A stretch of DNA of 6,713 nucleotides from positions 1-6,713 of the forward strand of contig USBH01000092.1 in assembly GCA_900552925.1 (NCBI GenBank), in the 5' to 3' direction. How positions within the stretch are numbered: the first letter of the stretch is position 1; every line of letters starts with the position of its first letter. Both the position numbers and the translations under genes were made by a program. Source of the DNA: an uncultured Oscillospiraceae bacterium (GTDB lineage Bacteria; Bacillota; Clostridia; Oscillospirales; Acutalibacteraceae). The notes under the pieces are model-generated. The model was not told where the DNA came from and searched no databases. It saw only the letters and a list, made by a program, of their open reading frames with translations. Positions 6,337-6,713 of the stretch are shown here, one piece after another.

Positions 6337-6664
6337 ATGCTGCTTACTTTGGACGTCGGAAACACGAATATCACGCTTGGGGTGTATGCGGGCGATACGC
6401 TGCGCTTCGTCTCGCGCATGGCGACGAACCCGCCCCGCATGGAGGACCAGTATGCGGCGGACCTGCTCGCGATCCTGAAGCTGTACGGCGTGGAGCCGGA
6501 GGAGATCACGGGCGTGATCATGAGTTCGGTTGTGCCGGGGCTGACGGCGCCGCTCACGCGGGCGGTGCGGCGCGTGCGCAACGTGGAGCCGCTCATCGTC
6601 AGCACGGAGACGGTGCCGGACCTCAAGGTGCGCCGGGACATGCCCAATACGCTCGGCGCGGACC
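6337..6664 (+). CDS. coaX: Type III pantothenate kinase, 3' part missing
   Basis: CoaX phosphorylates pantothenate, the first step of coenzyme A synthesis (cytoplasmic, ASKHA fold, potassium-dependent and not feedback-inhibited by CoA). The N-terminus LLTLDVGNTNITLGVY is the family's phosphate-binding motif with the conserved Asp (residue 6). It is followed by GVIMSSVVPGLT (about 60-71), matching the conserved SSVVP segment. Residues 103-109, MPNTLGAD, run into the GADR motif. The frame holds 109 of about 255 codons. It then stops being genomic at 6665, where an Illumina adapter begins. The leftover base C6664 fits the first base of the expected Arg codon. The pantothenate-binding and second ATP-binding motifs are not in the window. 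GGAGG (6325-6329) lies 7 bases before ATG 6337. The truncation is technical, not biological. Confidence 0.93.
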
Positions 6665-6713
6665 CTGTCTCTTATACACATCTCCGAGCCCACGAGACTG
6701 CAGCTAATCTCGT
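6665..6713 (+). other. Illumina Nextera adapter contamination at the contig end
   Basis: CTGTCTCTTATACACATCT (6665-6683) is the Tn5 mosaic end used in Nextera tagmentation libraries. CCGAGCCCACGAGAC (6684-6698) is the matching read-2 adapter. TGCAGCTA (6699-6706) sits exactly where an 8-base i7 index belongs, and ATCTCGT (6707-6713) is the beginning of the P7 sequence. The order and lengths fit the kit design, so these 49 bases are untrimmed library sequence, not part of the genome and not a transposon. Translated, they give familiar artefact peptides such as SYTHLRAHET, LLYTSPSPRD and, in reverse, MCIRDR. Confidence 0.98.

Noticed and set aside
6665..6683. Tn5 mosaic end as evidence of a real transposon insertion in coaX
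   Set aside because: It is followed exactly by Nextera read-2 adapter, an index and P7 sequence, which only a sequencing library contains.
1..6713. tRNA, rRNA, CRISPR array, insertion sequence, phage or defence genes
   Set aside because: I saw no cloverleaf, spaced direct repeats, transposase or phage-like frames. Almost all of the window is explained by the listed genes.

Overview
The window reads as one end of a contig from a GC-rich, probably spore-forming Firmicute (Clostridia-type). The support is indirect: rpiB next to upp, a spmA/spmB pair, a PepV-type dipeptidase, CoaX rather than CoaA, and strong Shine-Dalgarno sites before most genes. Coding sequence is dense and GC-rich (roughly 60-65 % by eye). 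I cannot name the species.

Layout. (1) Positions 1-1363, plus strand: the 3' part of rpiB (ribose-5-phosphate isomerase B), a 67-residue two-helix membrane protein of unknown function, and upp (uracil phosphoribosyltransferase). RpiB supplies ribose-5-phosphate, the precursor of the PRPP that Upp uses to make UMP. A hairpin follows upp. (2) 1433-2668, plus: a 12-helix MFS transporter that probably starts at TTG. (3) 2669-2887: a convergent intergenic region with two strong hairpins. (4) 4963-2888, minus strand: a two-gene unit, first a PepV/Sapep M20 dipeptidase and then an HD-domain hydrolase, driven by a good sigma-A-type promoter. (5) 4964-5121: the divergent regulatory region. (6) 5122-6268, plus: spmA and spmB, separated by a strong terminator-like hairpin. 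(7) 6337-6664, plus: the first 109 codons of coaX (type III pantothenate kinase), preceded by an extended -10 promoter.

The last 49 bases (6665-6713) are not genomic. They are an Illumina Nextera/P7 adapter (mosaic end, read-2 adapter, an 8-base i7 index and the beginning of P7), which cuts coaX off. Any peptide or gene called across 6665 is an artefact.

Apart from that, these are ordinary housekeeping and sporulation-related genes. I found no convincing new biological system. The points most worth a second look are the adapter, the terminator-like hairpin inside the spmA-spmB unit, and the compositionally odd small membrane protein between rpiB and upp.
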